From contig CAKUGX010000082.1 of assembly GCA_934654765.1 (NCBI GenBank), positions 1 through 8,933 on the forward strand: a DNA stretch of 8,933 nucleotides, read 5' to 3'. Origin of the DNA: an uncultured Collinsella sp. GTDB taxonomy: Bacteria > Actinomycetota > Coriobacteriia > Coriobacteriales > Coriobacteriaceae. Of the stretch, positions 1 through 6,141 are shown one piece after another; positions within the stretch are counted from its first letter, which is position 1, and each line of letters begins with the position of its first letter. The translations under genes were made by a program, and so were the position numbers. The notes under the pieces were generated by a model. That model was given only the letters and a program-made list of their open reading frames with translations, was not told the DNA's origin and did not search any database.

Positions 1-64
1 GTCTCCACCCGCATAGCGGGTGGGTTGAAGCTGGCCGCTGCGCGGCAAGCAGACTAAAGTCTTG
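1..64. repeat. Three successive hairpins, possible structured RNA tail or mobile-element end
   Basis: Three perfect stem-loops follow one another. The first pairs CCACCCGC (5-12) with GCGGGTGG (16-23) around a 3-nt ATA loop. The second pairs GCCGC (34-38) with GCGGC (42-46). The third pairs AGACT (51-55) with AGTCT (58-62). GTCT at 1-4 can also pair with AGAC at 51-54, which would close the first two hairpins into a multi-branch fold. A terminator follows six bases later on the + strand. Small stable hairpins with trinucleotide loops are typical of IS200/IS605-type ends and their TnpB-associated RNAs, but no transposase or TnpB gene is inside the window. The family assignment is therefore a guess; only the folding is seen directly. 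Confidence 0.4.
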
Positions 65-70
65 AATCAG

Positions 71-97
71 AAATGGCCCCGCTTGGGGCCATTTTTC
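71..97. terminator. Rho-independent terminator, probably bidirectional
   Basis: A perfect 10-bp stem, AAATGGCCCC (71-80) with GGGGCCATTT (85-94), has a 4-nt GCTT loop and five T residues on the + strand. It lies between the hairpin region at the window start and the 3' end of the GNAT gene on the - strand. It can end transcription from outside the window on + and, less strongly (only three T residues), the GNAT transcript on -. Confidence 0.85.
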
Positions 98-130
98 GTT
101 CACACGAACTGTTGATACGAGGTGCTGCCC

Positions 131-622
131 TTACGCCTCGCGCAGCCAGTCGAAGGCGACGCGCGGCGTGCCGTCCGACACATACACGATACCGGCGCGC
201 TCGAACCCAGCCTTGGCGATGGCGCCCTGCATGGGCAGGTTGTCTTGATGCGTGTCGATGCGCAGATGGTCGACGCGCTCCTTGGCAAAGGCAAACATCG
301 CGGCAGCAACGCCACGCGTGGTGCCGTCGGATGCCACGCGGTGCAGCACAGCATACGGGGCGTCGCTGCGCCACTGACCGCCCTCGATCACATCATAGGA
401 ACTGTCCGGCCCCGACAAAAAGGCAAACGTCGCCACCACGCGACCGTCTTCCTCGCACACATAGCTGCCACCGGCGGCGATATCGGTGGCCAACTGCTCG
501 GCTGAGGGCGTGCCTACCGGCCACTGCGTGGCATTGCCATGCTCGCGCATAAAAGCGCGGGCGACATCGTAGATAGCCATGACGGCGGGAATGTCGGTAT
601 CGAGGGTTTTTCTGATGATCAC
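131..622 (-). CDS. GNAT-family N-acetyltransferase
   Basis: Predicted cytoplasmic acetyl-CoA-dependent N-acetyltransferase of 163 residues, a typical single-domain GNAT length. The N-terminus (MIIRKTLDTDIPAVMAIYD) is the usual first strand and helix. The central strands (RVVATFAFL, about 61-69) lead into the acetyl-CoA-binding motif A region around LHRVASDGTTRGVAAAMFAF (93-112), with the R-G-x-A turn that holds the pyrophosphate. The C-terminal part has the usual HLRIDTHQDN and AIAKAGFERAGIVYV pattern (119-148). The substrate cannot be read from sequence. The start is a GTG at 620-622, supported by GAGGT six bases upstream. The gene is monocistronic and divergent from the small Cys-rich gene at 697. 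Family assignment is firm; the specific role is unknown. Confidence 0.88.
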   Translation of the reverse strand: MIIRKTLDTDIPAVMAIYDVARAFMREHGNATQWPVGTPSAEQLATDIAAGGSYVCEEDGRVVATFAFLSGPDSSYDVIEGGQWRSDAPYAVLHRVASDGTTRGVAAAMFAFAKERVDHLRIDTHQDNLPMQGAIAKAGFERAGIVYVSDGTPRVAFDWLREA

Positions 623-641
623 GCGGCGACCTCACGTTTAT

Positions 642-671
642 TGGTATCACTTTGATTGAGCAATGATACCA
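642..671. promoter_or_regulatory. Inverted repeat between divergent genes, candidate operator
   Basis: TGGTATCA (642-649) and TGATACCA (664-671) form a perfect 8-bp inverted repeat with a 14-bp spacer. It sits between the divergent GNAT start (622) and the 98-residue protein start (697), where both promoters must lie. The geometry suits a dimeric repressor or activator. No convincing -35/-10 pair was found for either gene, and no regulator gene lies beside it, so the binding protein is unknown. Confidence 0.4.
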
Positions 672-696
672 GCGTTTAGAGAGGGGCGCGGAGCGG

Positions 697-993
697 ATGG
701 GAAGCAAAAAGCGAGCCGCCTGGTCAAAGGCCAAAAGCGAGTTTTTGGGCGCTGCCACCGGCGGCGATATGAGCGACCTGTTTGCGCGCGAAGGCGATCG
801 TCGCGACGCCCTGGATGCCGAGCGCGACGAGGCCTGGCGCTACAAGTCGTGCGAGCGCAAGAACCGCTACGATACGCGCGCTGAGGCCGAAGCCGTTATG
901 GCCGATTGCGAGAATCGTGGACGGCGCGGCCTGGCCTGCTACAAATGTGAGTACTGCGGCGGCTGGCATTTGACGTCGCACCCTTGGAAATAG
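697..993 (+). CDS. Small Cys/His-rich putative zinc-binding protein
   Basis: Uncharacterised 98-residue soluble protein; I cannot name a family. The first 50 residues are charged and probably helical (Lys, Arg, Glu and Asp rich). The C-terminal half has Cys52, Cys71, Cys81, Cys84, Cys87, His91 and His95 in the pattern C-x18-C-x9-CYKCEYCGGWHLTSH, which looks like a compact zinc ribbon or knuckle. The segment resembles short CxxC-GGWH domains seen in hypothetical proteins of actinobacteria and phages (a recollection, not a search result). The ATG at 697 has GAGGGG ten bases upstream and a nearer GGAG three bases upstream. The stop lies only 35 bp from the convergent rsmJ stop, with no obvious terminator between. 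Nucleic-acid binding is plausible but inferred. Confidence 0.75.
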   Translation: MGSKKRAAWSKAKSEFLGAATGGDMSDLFAREGDRRDALDAERDEAWRYKSCERKNRYDTRAEAEAVMADCENRGRRGLACYKCEYCGGWHLTSHPWK

Positions 994-1028
994 CCCCCAT
1001 CGGCGCGATACCGACCATTGCGCACGGG

Positions 1029-1733
1029 CTACGGACGTGGCGGAACCAAGACATCGTAGCGAACGGCCTTGCCCGCCAGCTGATAGCTCGGCTTAACGCC
1101 GGCAAGTAGCGGCCCCTTCACCGGCCGCTTGATAACGACCTTGCGCGGCCGTGCCGCAAGCGCAGCTTTAACCAGCGCCTCCTCATCGGCACACGGCTGT
1201 TCCAAATGATGCAAGAGTTGAAACTTCTTTTTGACCGCCGCGCTCTTGGTGCGCTCGGGAAACATGGGGTCCAGATACACCACGTCGGGAGTCGCGAGCT
1301 CGCCCTGCCCGATCAGCTCGGCCGTATGGCGAAGGCCGGCAATGCTGTCCTCGCCCGCATGTAAGCGCATGCGCGCCACGGCGGCAGCGAGCACCGAATC
1401 GCCCGCCGCTCGATCCAAGGCATCCTTGAGAAGCGCCGCGATCACGCAATCCTGTTCATACAGATCGACGGTAAAGCCCGCGGCTGCCAGCAGCAGCGAG
1501 TCCTCGCCAAAGCCCGCCGTGGCATCAATCGCCCATGGTTGCTCGATGCCTTTTGCGCGCGCAGCCTTCACCAGTAGCTCTTGCTGCAAACGGCCCTGTT
1601 TGAGCCGTGGAAGCATGCGGCCAAAATCGGCACGCAACTCCATCGTGCCGTCGGTGAGCGTAAGGCCCTCGGACGTCCGCACGAGCTCGAGCCCAGCAGT
1701 CCGAGCAACAGAAAAGGGATCGACGACGCCCAT
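1029..1733 (-). CDS. rsmJ: 16S rRNA (guanine-N2)-methyltransferase, RsmJ family
   Basis: Class I SAM-dependent methyltransferase of the RsmJ (DUF548) family. The E. coli member methylates N2 of G1516 in 16S rRNA. Diagnostic segments are the SAM-binding loop DATAGFGEDS (70-79), the acidic strand end LYEQD, the family signature YLDPMFPERTKSAAVKKK (153-170) with the D-P-M-F catalytic motif, and VVIKRP (199-204) near the C-terminus. The protein is about 234 residues, close to the 250 of the E. coli enzyme. A GTG lies six bases further upstream (1739), but AAGGAG overlaps that codon and sits five bases before the ATG at 1731-1733, so I chose the ATG. The 47-codon membrane-protein gene lies 63 bp upstream on the same strand and may be cotranscribed. 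Family is certain; the exact target in this organism is carried over from E. coli. Confidence 0.9.
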   Translation of the reverse strand: MGVVDPFSVARTAGLELVRTSEGLTLTDGTMELRADFGRMLPRLKQGRLQQELLVKAARAKGIEQPWAIDATAGFGEDSLLLAAAGFTVDLYEQDCVIAALLKDALDRAAGDSVLAAAVARMRLHAGEDSIAGLRHTAELIGQGELATPDVVYLDPMFPERTKSAAVKKKFQLLHHLEQPCADEEALVKAALAARPRKVVIKRPVKGPLLAGVKPSYQLAGKAVRYDVLVPPRP

Positions 1734-1796
1734 GGACACTCCTTAGCAAGCAAAACGAATACGTGGGCGCCGTTCATGTCGGCACCCAACCGTCCG

Positions 1797-1940
1797 CTAT
1801 TGTCCCACACGCGACATGGTCCACAGCATCCCAATGCAAAGCACCGCCATCAATCCCGTGCACACGGCAGCGATCACAGAATCACCCATGCGCCTTCCCA
1901 ACGACCGCGGTTCACGCACTTGCTCTGGTCCGTACATCAT
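1797..1940 (-). CDS. 47-residue single-pass membrane protein, uncharacterised
   Basis: A short open frame of 47 codons. It begins MMYGPEQVREPRSLGRRMGD and continues into a hydrophobic helix of about 20 residues (SVIAAVCTGLMAVLCIGMLW, 21-40), then ends TMSRVGQ. The basic N-terminal stretch followed by one helix fits a small inner-membrane protein with N-in orientation. Translation is strongly supported: TAAGGAGGAGCC lies directly before two consecutive ATG codons (1938-1940 and 1935-1937). The second ATG has the more usual seven-base spacing, so the protein may be 46 residues. The gene precedes rsmJ by 63 bp on the same strand. I recognise no family. It could be Coriobacteriia-specific; a chance frame is unlikely given the ribosome binding site and the helix. 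Confidence 0.65.
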   Translation of the reverse strand: MMYGPEQVREPRSLGRRMGDSVIAAVCTGLMAVLCIGMLWTMSRVGQ

Positions 1941-2168
1941 GGCTCCTCCTTAGACTCACTTCTTATCACGGCCTCATCATCGCAGCGCCGCGCATGAGCT
2001 GCCATCGATTTGACTTACAGCTGGCTTTCCTTTTTGAAAGATTGCCCTGCACAGGCGAGAGACGCTTTCAAACGCATGCATCGCTCCGTTGAACTACAAT
2101 GTGCTTCACCATATACGCCGCAACCTGGGTGCGACAGATTCACCGCGCCCGCATCGAAAGGACCAGTT
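1941..2168. other. Intergenic region between divergent small membrane-protein genes
   Basis: This 228-bp region lies upstream of both the 47-codon gene (-) and the four-helix protein gene (+), so both promoters should be here. TACAAT at 2095-2100 is a possible -10 box for the + gene, about 70 bases before its start, but no good -35 box is 16-18 bases upstream of it. TTGACT at 2010-2015 is a good -35 hexamer without a matching -10. No gene-like frame with a ribosome binding site was seen. Confidence 0.4.
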
Positions 2169-2570
2169 ATGAGCGCCGCTCGCAAGACACTCAAAATCCT
2201 TGCCCTGATTTATTTTGTTCTGGGCATCGCCAGTCTCGTCATTGGAATCGCCGGCATCACGACCGGCAAGCTCGAGTCCACCTACGGATCGAATGCCATG
2301 CTCGCCGCGGCCGTGATTATCGCCAAGGGCGTTATCGACCTTGCCGCAGGTGTTGCGGGCATCAAGGGTGCCAACAAGCCTTCGCAGGTGGATGGCGCGT
2401 TTAAGCTCGGTATCATCGCCGCAGCCGCCACGCTCCTCCAGGCCGTGCTTACGCTTCCCGCGCTCGGCGGCGACGCCATCAACTTTGGCGCCTTTGTCAT
2501 CGTGGTGTACGACCTGTTCTTTATTCAGCAGGCACACGCTGTCAAAGCCGAGAACAAGGACCGCCTGTAG
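2169..2570 (+). CDS. Small four-helix membrane protein, uncharacterised
   Basis: A 133-residue integral membrane protein with four predicted helices: ILALIYFVLGIASLVIGIAG (about 10-29), MLAAAVIIAKGVIDLAAGVAG (44-64), FKLGIIAAAATLLQAVLTL (78-96) and INFGAFVIVVYDLFFIQQA (104-122). Termini are short and basic. The Gly/Ala-rich helices and short loops resemble small DUF4064- or DUF308-like membrane proteins of gut actinobacteria, but no catalytic or transport motif is visible, so no function is assigned. The same frame stays open back to 2010; I chose the ATG at 2169 because AAAGGA lies six bases upstream and the upstream extension is unlike a membrane or signal segment. The gene appears monocistronic and ends before a strong hairpin terminator. 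Confidence 0.82.
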   Translation: MSAARKTLKILALIYFVLGIASLVIGIAGITTGKLESTYGSNAMLAAAVIIAKGVIDLAAGVAGIKGANKPSQVDGAFKLGIIAAAATLLQAVLTLPALGGDAINFGAFVIVVYDLFFIQQAHAVKAENKDRL

Positions 2571-2607
2571 TCACCTGTCCCCCACAGCTCCCTGCAGCCA
2601 AGTAACT

Positions 2608-2646
2608 AAAAAGGGCCGATCGCGCAGCTCCGCGGTCGGCCCTTTA
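2608..2646. terminator. Bidirectional rho-independent terminator
   Basis: AAAGGGCCGA (2610-2619) pairs perfectly with TCGGCCCTTT (2636-2645). A TCGC/GCGG extension adds four more pairs (one wobble), leaving an 8-base loop. On the - strand the stem is followed by TTTTT; on the + strand it ends in TTT. It lies between the convergent four-helix membrane-protein gene and rlmA and can serve both. Confidence 0.88.
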
Positions 2647-2666
2647 CGTTTGCCCAGATAAAACCC

Positions 2667-2695
2667 GTCAAAATAAACCTGTCCCTTTTTGGCAG
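2667..2695. repeat. Diverged copy of the GTCCC-N4-TGSCRG repeat, downstream of rlmA
   Basis: GTCCC (2681-2685), four T residues and TGGCAG (2690-2695) match the core of the tandem repeats at 3585-3637 (GTCCC, four variable bases, TGCCAG or TGCCGG). The left arm is diverged: about 14 of 26 aligned positions agree with the first tandem copy. It lies five bases before the rlmA stop codon, so related sequences bracket that gene. Confidence 0.4.
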
Positions 2696-2699
2696 ATTG

Positions 2700-3515
2700 C
2701 TAGCAGTGGCGGTACTCGGCGATGATGAAGTCGATGTCGGTCTGAAGGGTATCGAGGTTTGCCAGGCGCTCTTTGTCGGCAGGGCGCGTGCGGTAGTAGT
2801 AGGGCGTCATCTGGAACACTGCCTCGATGTCGGCCTGAGTCTGGAGGGTGATAGAAGCTGTCACCCGCTGCGTTCCGACCAGTTTAAGCTCGGCGGTCTG
2901 TGGCAGCTTTTCATCGTTGAGATATGGCGTGTCGTAGAGCACCTCTTTGAGGCCAAACAGATGCCGAGCACCCGGCACCACGGTATAGAGCGAGCCCTCG
3001 GGCGCCAGCACGCGGGCAAACTCGCGCTCGTTAAAGGGAGCAAAGAGCTCAGTCACCATATCGAAGGCGCCGTCCGCCACGGGGATGTCCTTCATGTTGG
3101 CCACAAAGTACGTCGCATCGCCGCGCTTGGCGGCCAGACGCACCATCTCCTTGCCCAAGTCGAACCCGTAGGCATCCGCGCCCGGCACCGCGCCCATGGC
3201 ACTGGTGTAGTAGCCCTCGCCACAGCAAATGTCGAGCAACGTCATGGGGCCGTTCGCAGACACAGCGCGCCCAGTCGCCCGCTCGCGCACCAGCTCGACC
3301 ATCGCATCGCGCAACGGCGCATAATAACCGCGGTTCAGAAAGTCGCGACGGCTGCGCGCCTGCGACTTGGGATCGCCCATGGAGTCGCCGCTCTTGGACG
3401 AGCGCAGCAGATAGAGATAGCCCTCGCGCGCACGGTCAAATCGGTGTCCGCCCGCGCATGCAGCACCGCGCTCGTCGTCCACCAACGGTTCATGGCAAAC
3501 GGGACACAACAACAT
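2700..3515 (-). CDS. rlmA: 23S rRNA (guanine-N1)-methyltransferase, RlmA family
   Basis: SAM-dependent rRNA methyltransferase of the RlmA (RrmA/TlrB) family, which makes m1G in helix 35 of 23S rRNA: G745 for RlmA(I), G748 for RlmA(II). The 271-residue protein matches the family's usual length. It begins with the family's zinc finger: Cys4, Cys7, Cys20 and His24, followed by FDRAREGYLYLL (26-37). The SAM-binding motif LLDICCGEGYYT spans about 93-104. Later segments VPGARHLFGLKEVLYD and QMTPYYYRTRP closely follow the E. coli enzyme. The ATG at 3513-3515 has AAGGAG five bases upstream. The gene is divergent from the MATE gene and convergent with the small membrane protein. Whether it targets 745 or 748 cannot be read by eye; many Gram-positives carry the 748-type, which affects tylosin-class macrolide binding. 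Confidence 0.9.
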   Translation of the reverse strand: MLLCPVCHEPLVDDERGAACAGGHRFDRAREGYLYLLRSSKSGDSMGDPKSQARSRRDFLNRGYYAPLRDAMVELVRERATGRAVSANGPMTLLDICCGEGYYTSAMGAVPGADAYGFDLGKEMVRLAAKRGDATYFVANMKDIPVADGAFDMVTELFAPFNEREFARVLAPEGSLYTVVPGARHLFGLKEVLYDTPYLNDEKLPQTAELKLVGTQRVTASITLQTQADIEAVFQMTPYYYRTRPADKERLANLDTLQTDIDFIIAEYRHC

Positions 3516-3584
3516 GGCAACTCCTTAGCGCGAACAACACAACGCCCACCATTGTCGCACGCCTTCCCCACTTAGTCATAGAAG

Positions 3585-3637
3585 AGACAAGGAGTGTCCC
3601 CAACTGCCAGCAGAAAAGGAACGTCCCTAAGTGCCGG
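3585..3637. repeat. Two tandem copies of a 26-bp intergenic repeat
   Basis: Copies at 3585-3610 and 3612-3637 agree at 20 of 26 positions and have a 27-bp period. Both share AGA-AAGGA on the left, a central GTCCC, then AA and TGCC near the right end. They lie in the 191-bp spacer between the divergent rlmA and MATE starts, and a weaker relative is found beyond the 3' end of rlmA. The rest of the spacer shows no gene. The look recalls dispersed REP-like elements with GGGAC cores, but the family is not established from this window alone. Confidence 0.6.
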
Positions 3638-3706
3638 CTGGCTGCATTAGGAGTATCATCGTCTGCGCAAATAAGCACGGAAAAGCATATTAAAGATTGA
3701 GAGCGT

Positions 3707-5089
3707 ATGGCAGACACCGCATCTAAGCACATTGACATGACCACCGGCTCGCTGTGGCGCAATATTCCCCTGTTCGCCTTCCCCGTGGCCGCCACGAGCA
3801 TCTTGGAGCAGCTGTCGAACCTCATCGCCACGGTCATCATCGGTAACTTCTCGGGCGACCAGGGAACCCTCGCCATGGCGGCGGTCGGCTCCAATGTTCC
3901 GCTTACCAGTCTTATGCTCAACCTGTTTATCGGCATGTCGCTTGGCTCCAACGTGGTCATCGCCAACGCCATCGGCCGCAACGACCAGGACATGGTCAAA
4001 CGCGCCGTCCATACCTCGATTCTTATGGCACTTGTGGGCTTTGTCGTCATCGCACTGGGCGAGGTCTTCGCCGAGCCCATGCTCGCCGCGCTCAACGTCC
4101 CTGCCGAGACCATGCCGCTCGCATCGCTCTACCTGCGTGTCTTTTTGCTGAGCATGCCCTCGATCTTGCTCTACAACTTCGAAGCCGCCATCTTCCGCTC
4201 CGTCGGCATCACCCGCATGCCGCTGCAGGCGCTCGCCGTGTCCACCGTCCTCAACATTGGCCTGGACCTCATCTTTGTCCCCGTGCTCCACCGGGGCGTC
4301 GCGGGCGTCGCCATCGCCACCGCCATCGCCTACACCGTCAGCGCCGCCACACTCTTTGTCCACCTGCTCAAGACCGACTCCGTCGTCCGCGTCACCCCAC
4401 GCGACCTGGCTATCGACCCCGTCGCCCTCAAGCGCATCGTCAAGATTGGCCTTCCCGCCGGCATCCAAAGCGCCGTCTTCGCCGTCGCCAACATCATCAT
4501 CCAGTCTGCCATCAACAGCCTGGGCACCGAGGTCATGGCGGCATCGAGCGCCGCCATGAGCCTGGAGTACGTGTGCTACAACCTGCTCAACAGCTTTAGC
4601 CAGGCCTGCACCACCTTTGTGGGACAAAACCACGGTGCCCGCCAAATCGACCGCTGCACCAAGACGCTCAAGGTCTGCCTGGTCGAAGGCGGTATCGTCG
4701 CGCTCACCACCATCGTCATCATCGTAGGCTTGGGACGCGAAATCCTGGCGCTGTTCAACAGCGACCCCAACATCGTCTCGATCGGCTATATCCGCGTGTG
4801 CTCGATCTTCCCTGCCTACGCCTTTAGCATGTTCTACGAAAACATGTCCGGCTACCTGCGCGGCTTTGGCATCTCGCTCATGCCCGCCCTCATCACCATG
4901 ATCTGCGTCTGCGGCATTCGCTTCTATTGGGTATTCTGCGTGTTCCCGCACTTCCGCACCTTTGCGAACATCATGATGGTCTACCCCATCAGCCTGGGCA
5001 CCACGGCGTTCTTTATGGTCGTGGCGGTACTACTCTGCCACCCGGCACGCACCTATCGCGCCGCCCAAGCCAAAGCGACAGCCCGCTAA
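3707..5089 (+). CDS. MATE-family efflux transporter
   Basis: Multidrug and toxic compound extrusion type antiporter of 460 residues, the standard length, with about twelve membrane helices in two homologous halves. The first half opens with NIPLFAFPVAATSILEQLSNLIATVIIGNF (19-48), with the typical helix-1 start seen in Gram-positive MATE proteins, and contains FRSVGITRMPLQAL (163-176) between helices. The second half starts near RIVKIGLPAGIQSAVFAVAN (243-262) and carries GQNHGARQIDRCTK (306-319), the counterpart of the family's conserved GQN/GA motif after helix 7-8. It expels small molecules using a Na+ or H+ gradient; the substrate is unknown. The ATG at 3707 has only a weak site (TTGAGAG) nearby. 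The gene has no obvious operon partner and converges with the LysR gene 27 bp downstream without a visible terminator. Confidence 0.93.
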   Translation: MADTASKHIDMTTGSLWRNIPLFAFPVAATSILEQLSNLIATVIIGNFSGDQGTLAMAAVGSNVPLTSLMLNLFIGMSLGSNVVIANAIGRNDQDMVKRAVHTSILMALVGFVVIALGEVFAEPMLAALNVPAETMPLASLYLRVFLLSMPSILLYNFEAAIFRSVGITRMPLQALAVSTVLNIGLDLIFVPVLHRGVAGVAIATAIAYTVSAATLFVHLLKTDSVVRVTPRDLAIDPVALKRIVKIGLPAGIQSAVFAVANIIIQSAINSLGTEVMAASSAAMSLEYVCYNLLNSFSQACTTFVGQNHGARQIDRCTKTLKVCLVEGGIVALTTIVIIVGLGREILALFNSDPNIVSIGYIRVCSIFPAYAFSMFYENMSGYLRGFGISLMPALITMICVCGIRFYWVFCVFPHFRTFANIMMVYPISLGTTAFFMVVAVLLCHPARTYRAAQAKATAR

Positions 5090-5116
5090 ACACCGCACTC
5101 AATGTCACGCCAGTCA

Positions 5117-5983
5117 TTAATTGACAATATGCGAGCTCATATAGTCGATAAAACGCCTCGTGGCGATAGGCATGGTGTCCCAGCTGCGCCAAGCTGCCAC
5201 CACGTCGCGCGAGGGAGCATGCACGATGGGACGTACGCGAATATCGGCCCGCATGCCCTCGACGGTACGGCGATACAGCATGCTCACGCCTAGGCCCTCC
5301 TCCACCATCGCCATGATGGTGTAGTCGTCGGTAACCTCACTCGTCACGTGCGGCGACAGCCCGTGCGCTGCGAATGCATCGAGCACCAGGCTCTGTTCGC
5401 CCTCGTCCAGCAGCACAAACGACTCTGACGCCAGGTCGGCAAGCGTCACCTTTTCCTTTGCCGTCAGCGGATGCGCGGCCGGCAAAAGCGCCACCAACTC
5501 GTCGTGATAGACCACGCGCTTCTCGAGCCCGGCGGTAAATCCGCGCGCCGTAAAGCAAAAGTCAACCACGCCATCGTGCACCCACTGGGCGTTGCGCGTG
5601 TAATCGCCCTGCTTGAGGGTAAAGTGCACGCCCGGATGCAGAGCCCCAAAGTCGCGAATCACGCGCGGCAATACGGTGCGGCTCACGTTAGTAAACGTCG
5701 CGATTCGAATATCAGTCGAGGAGAGTCCCAGCAACTCCTGACGCTTGCCCTCAAGCTCGGCCTCGGCAGTTACGATTTGGCGCAGATACGGCAGGTACTG
5801 CTTGCCGTCGCGCGTAAGCGAGACACCTTGCTTACCGCGCTCGATAAGCGTGGTACCCAGCTCGCGCTCGAGCGCCTTGACGGCCTGGCTCACCGCACTT
5901 TGCGTATAGCCTAGCTCGTCGGCCGCGCGTTTCAGGCTGCCGCAATCGACCACCATACATACAATCTGATATCGCGATGCCAT
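5117..5983 (-). CDS. LysR-family transcriptional regulator
   Basis: LysR-type regulator of 288 residues, close to the family's usual 290-310. The N-terminal winged helix-turn-helix covers residues 1-60, with the signature GSLKRAADELGYTQSAVSQA (15-34), a linker helix VKALERELG (35-43) and the wing GVSLTRDGKQYLPY. The periplasmic-binding-like effector domain follows from about 88, starting IRIATFTNVSRTVLP. The start codon has GGAGG four bases upstream. It is transcribed divergently from the EamA transporter gene, the arrangement in which LysR proteins usually control the neighbour and themselves. A T-N11-A dyad in the shared spacer fits this. The inducer is unknown. Family assignment is certain; regulation of the transporter is inferred from position. 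Confidence 0.94.
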   Translation of the reverse strand: MASRYQIVCMVVDCGSLKRAADELGYTQSAVSQAVKALERELGTTLIERGKQGVSLTRDGKQYLPYLRQIVTAEAELEGKRQELLGLSSTDIRIATFTNVSRTVLPRVIRDFGALHPGVHFTLKQGDYTRNAQWVHDGVVDFCFTARGFTAGLEKRVVYHDELVALLPAAHPLTAKEKVTLADLASESFVLLDEGEQSLVLDAFAAHGLSPHVTSEVTDDYTIMAMVEEGLGVSMLYRRTVEGMRADIRVRPIVHAPSRDVVAAWRSWDTMPIATRRFIDYMSSHIVN

Positions 5984-6042
5984 CGTGCCTCCACATCGGT
6001 GTAGCCGTAAAACGTTTTGCCAGGGCTTTTTCTACCTACATT

Positions 6043-6061
6043 AGTATTGCTTAATCATACT
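6043..6061. promoter_or_regulatory. T-N11-A dyad, candidate LysR binding site
   Basis: AGTAT (6043-6047) and ATACT (6057-6061) form an inverted repeat with a 9-base AT-rich spacer, containing T(6045)-N11-A(6057), the consensus form of LysR operator half-sites. It lies 60-81 bp from the two divergent starts, inside the 158-bp spacer between the LysR and EamA genes. No clear -35/-10 pair was identified. Binding is inferred. Confidence 0.45.
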
Positions 6062-6141
6062 GAAGATACATTCGCTTTACTACATCCAAATCTGGGGGCA
6101 GAATCCTTTTTGCGAAACCGTTCTGTAACAAAAGGAGTCCC

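Noticed and set aside
641..669. TTGGTA (641) with TGATAC 17 bases later as a promoter
   Set aside because: The -10 hexamer matches the consensus poorly and coincides with the inverted repeat.
1231..1746. 171-codon Ser/Arg-rich + strand frame opposite rsmJ
   Set aside because: Antisense shadow of a clear RsmJ family gene.
1763..2092. 109-codon + strand frame across the 47-codon gene
   Set aside because: No ribosome binding site and low-complexity composition; it lies opposite the better supported - strand gene.
2010..2168. N-terminal extension of the four-helix membrane protein to 2010
   Set aside because: The extra 53 residues lack a hydrophobic or signal character, and the ATG at 2169 has a correctly spaced AAAGGA.
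2697..3575. 292-codon open frame on the + strand opposite rlmA
   Set aside because: Antisense shadow of a well-recognised RlmA protein; His/Arg/Val-rich composition with no domain.
3656..4951. 431-codon open frame on the - strand, opposite the MATE gene
   Set aside because: Its product is an extreme Asp/Gly/His/Glu-rich sequence, which arises from reading GC-rich hydrophobic codons antisense. The + strand has an unmistakable MATE protein, and there is no family resemblance or good ribosome binding site on the - strand.
5090..5125. Short dyad GTCA-N5-TGAC at the MATE/LysR junction as a terminator
   Set aside because: The stem is only four pairs, overlaps the LysR stop codon and has no T-tract; it is too weak to call.
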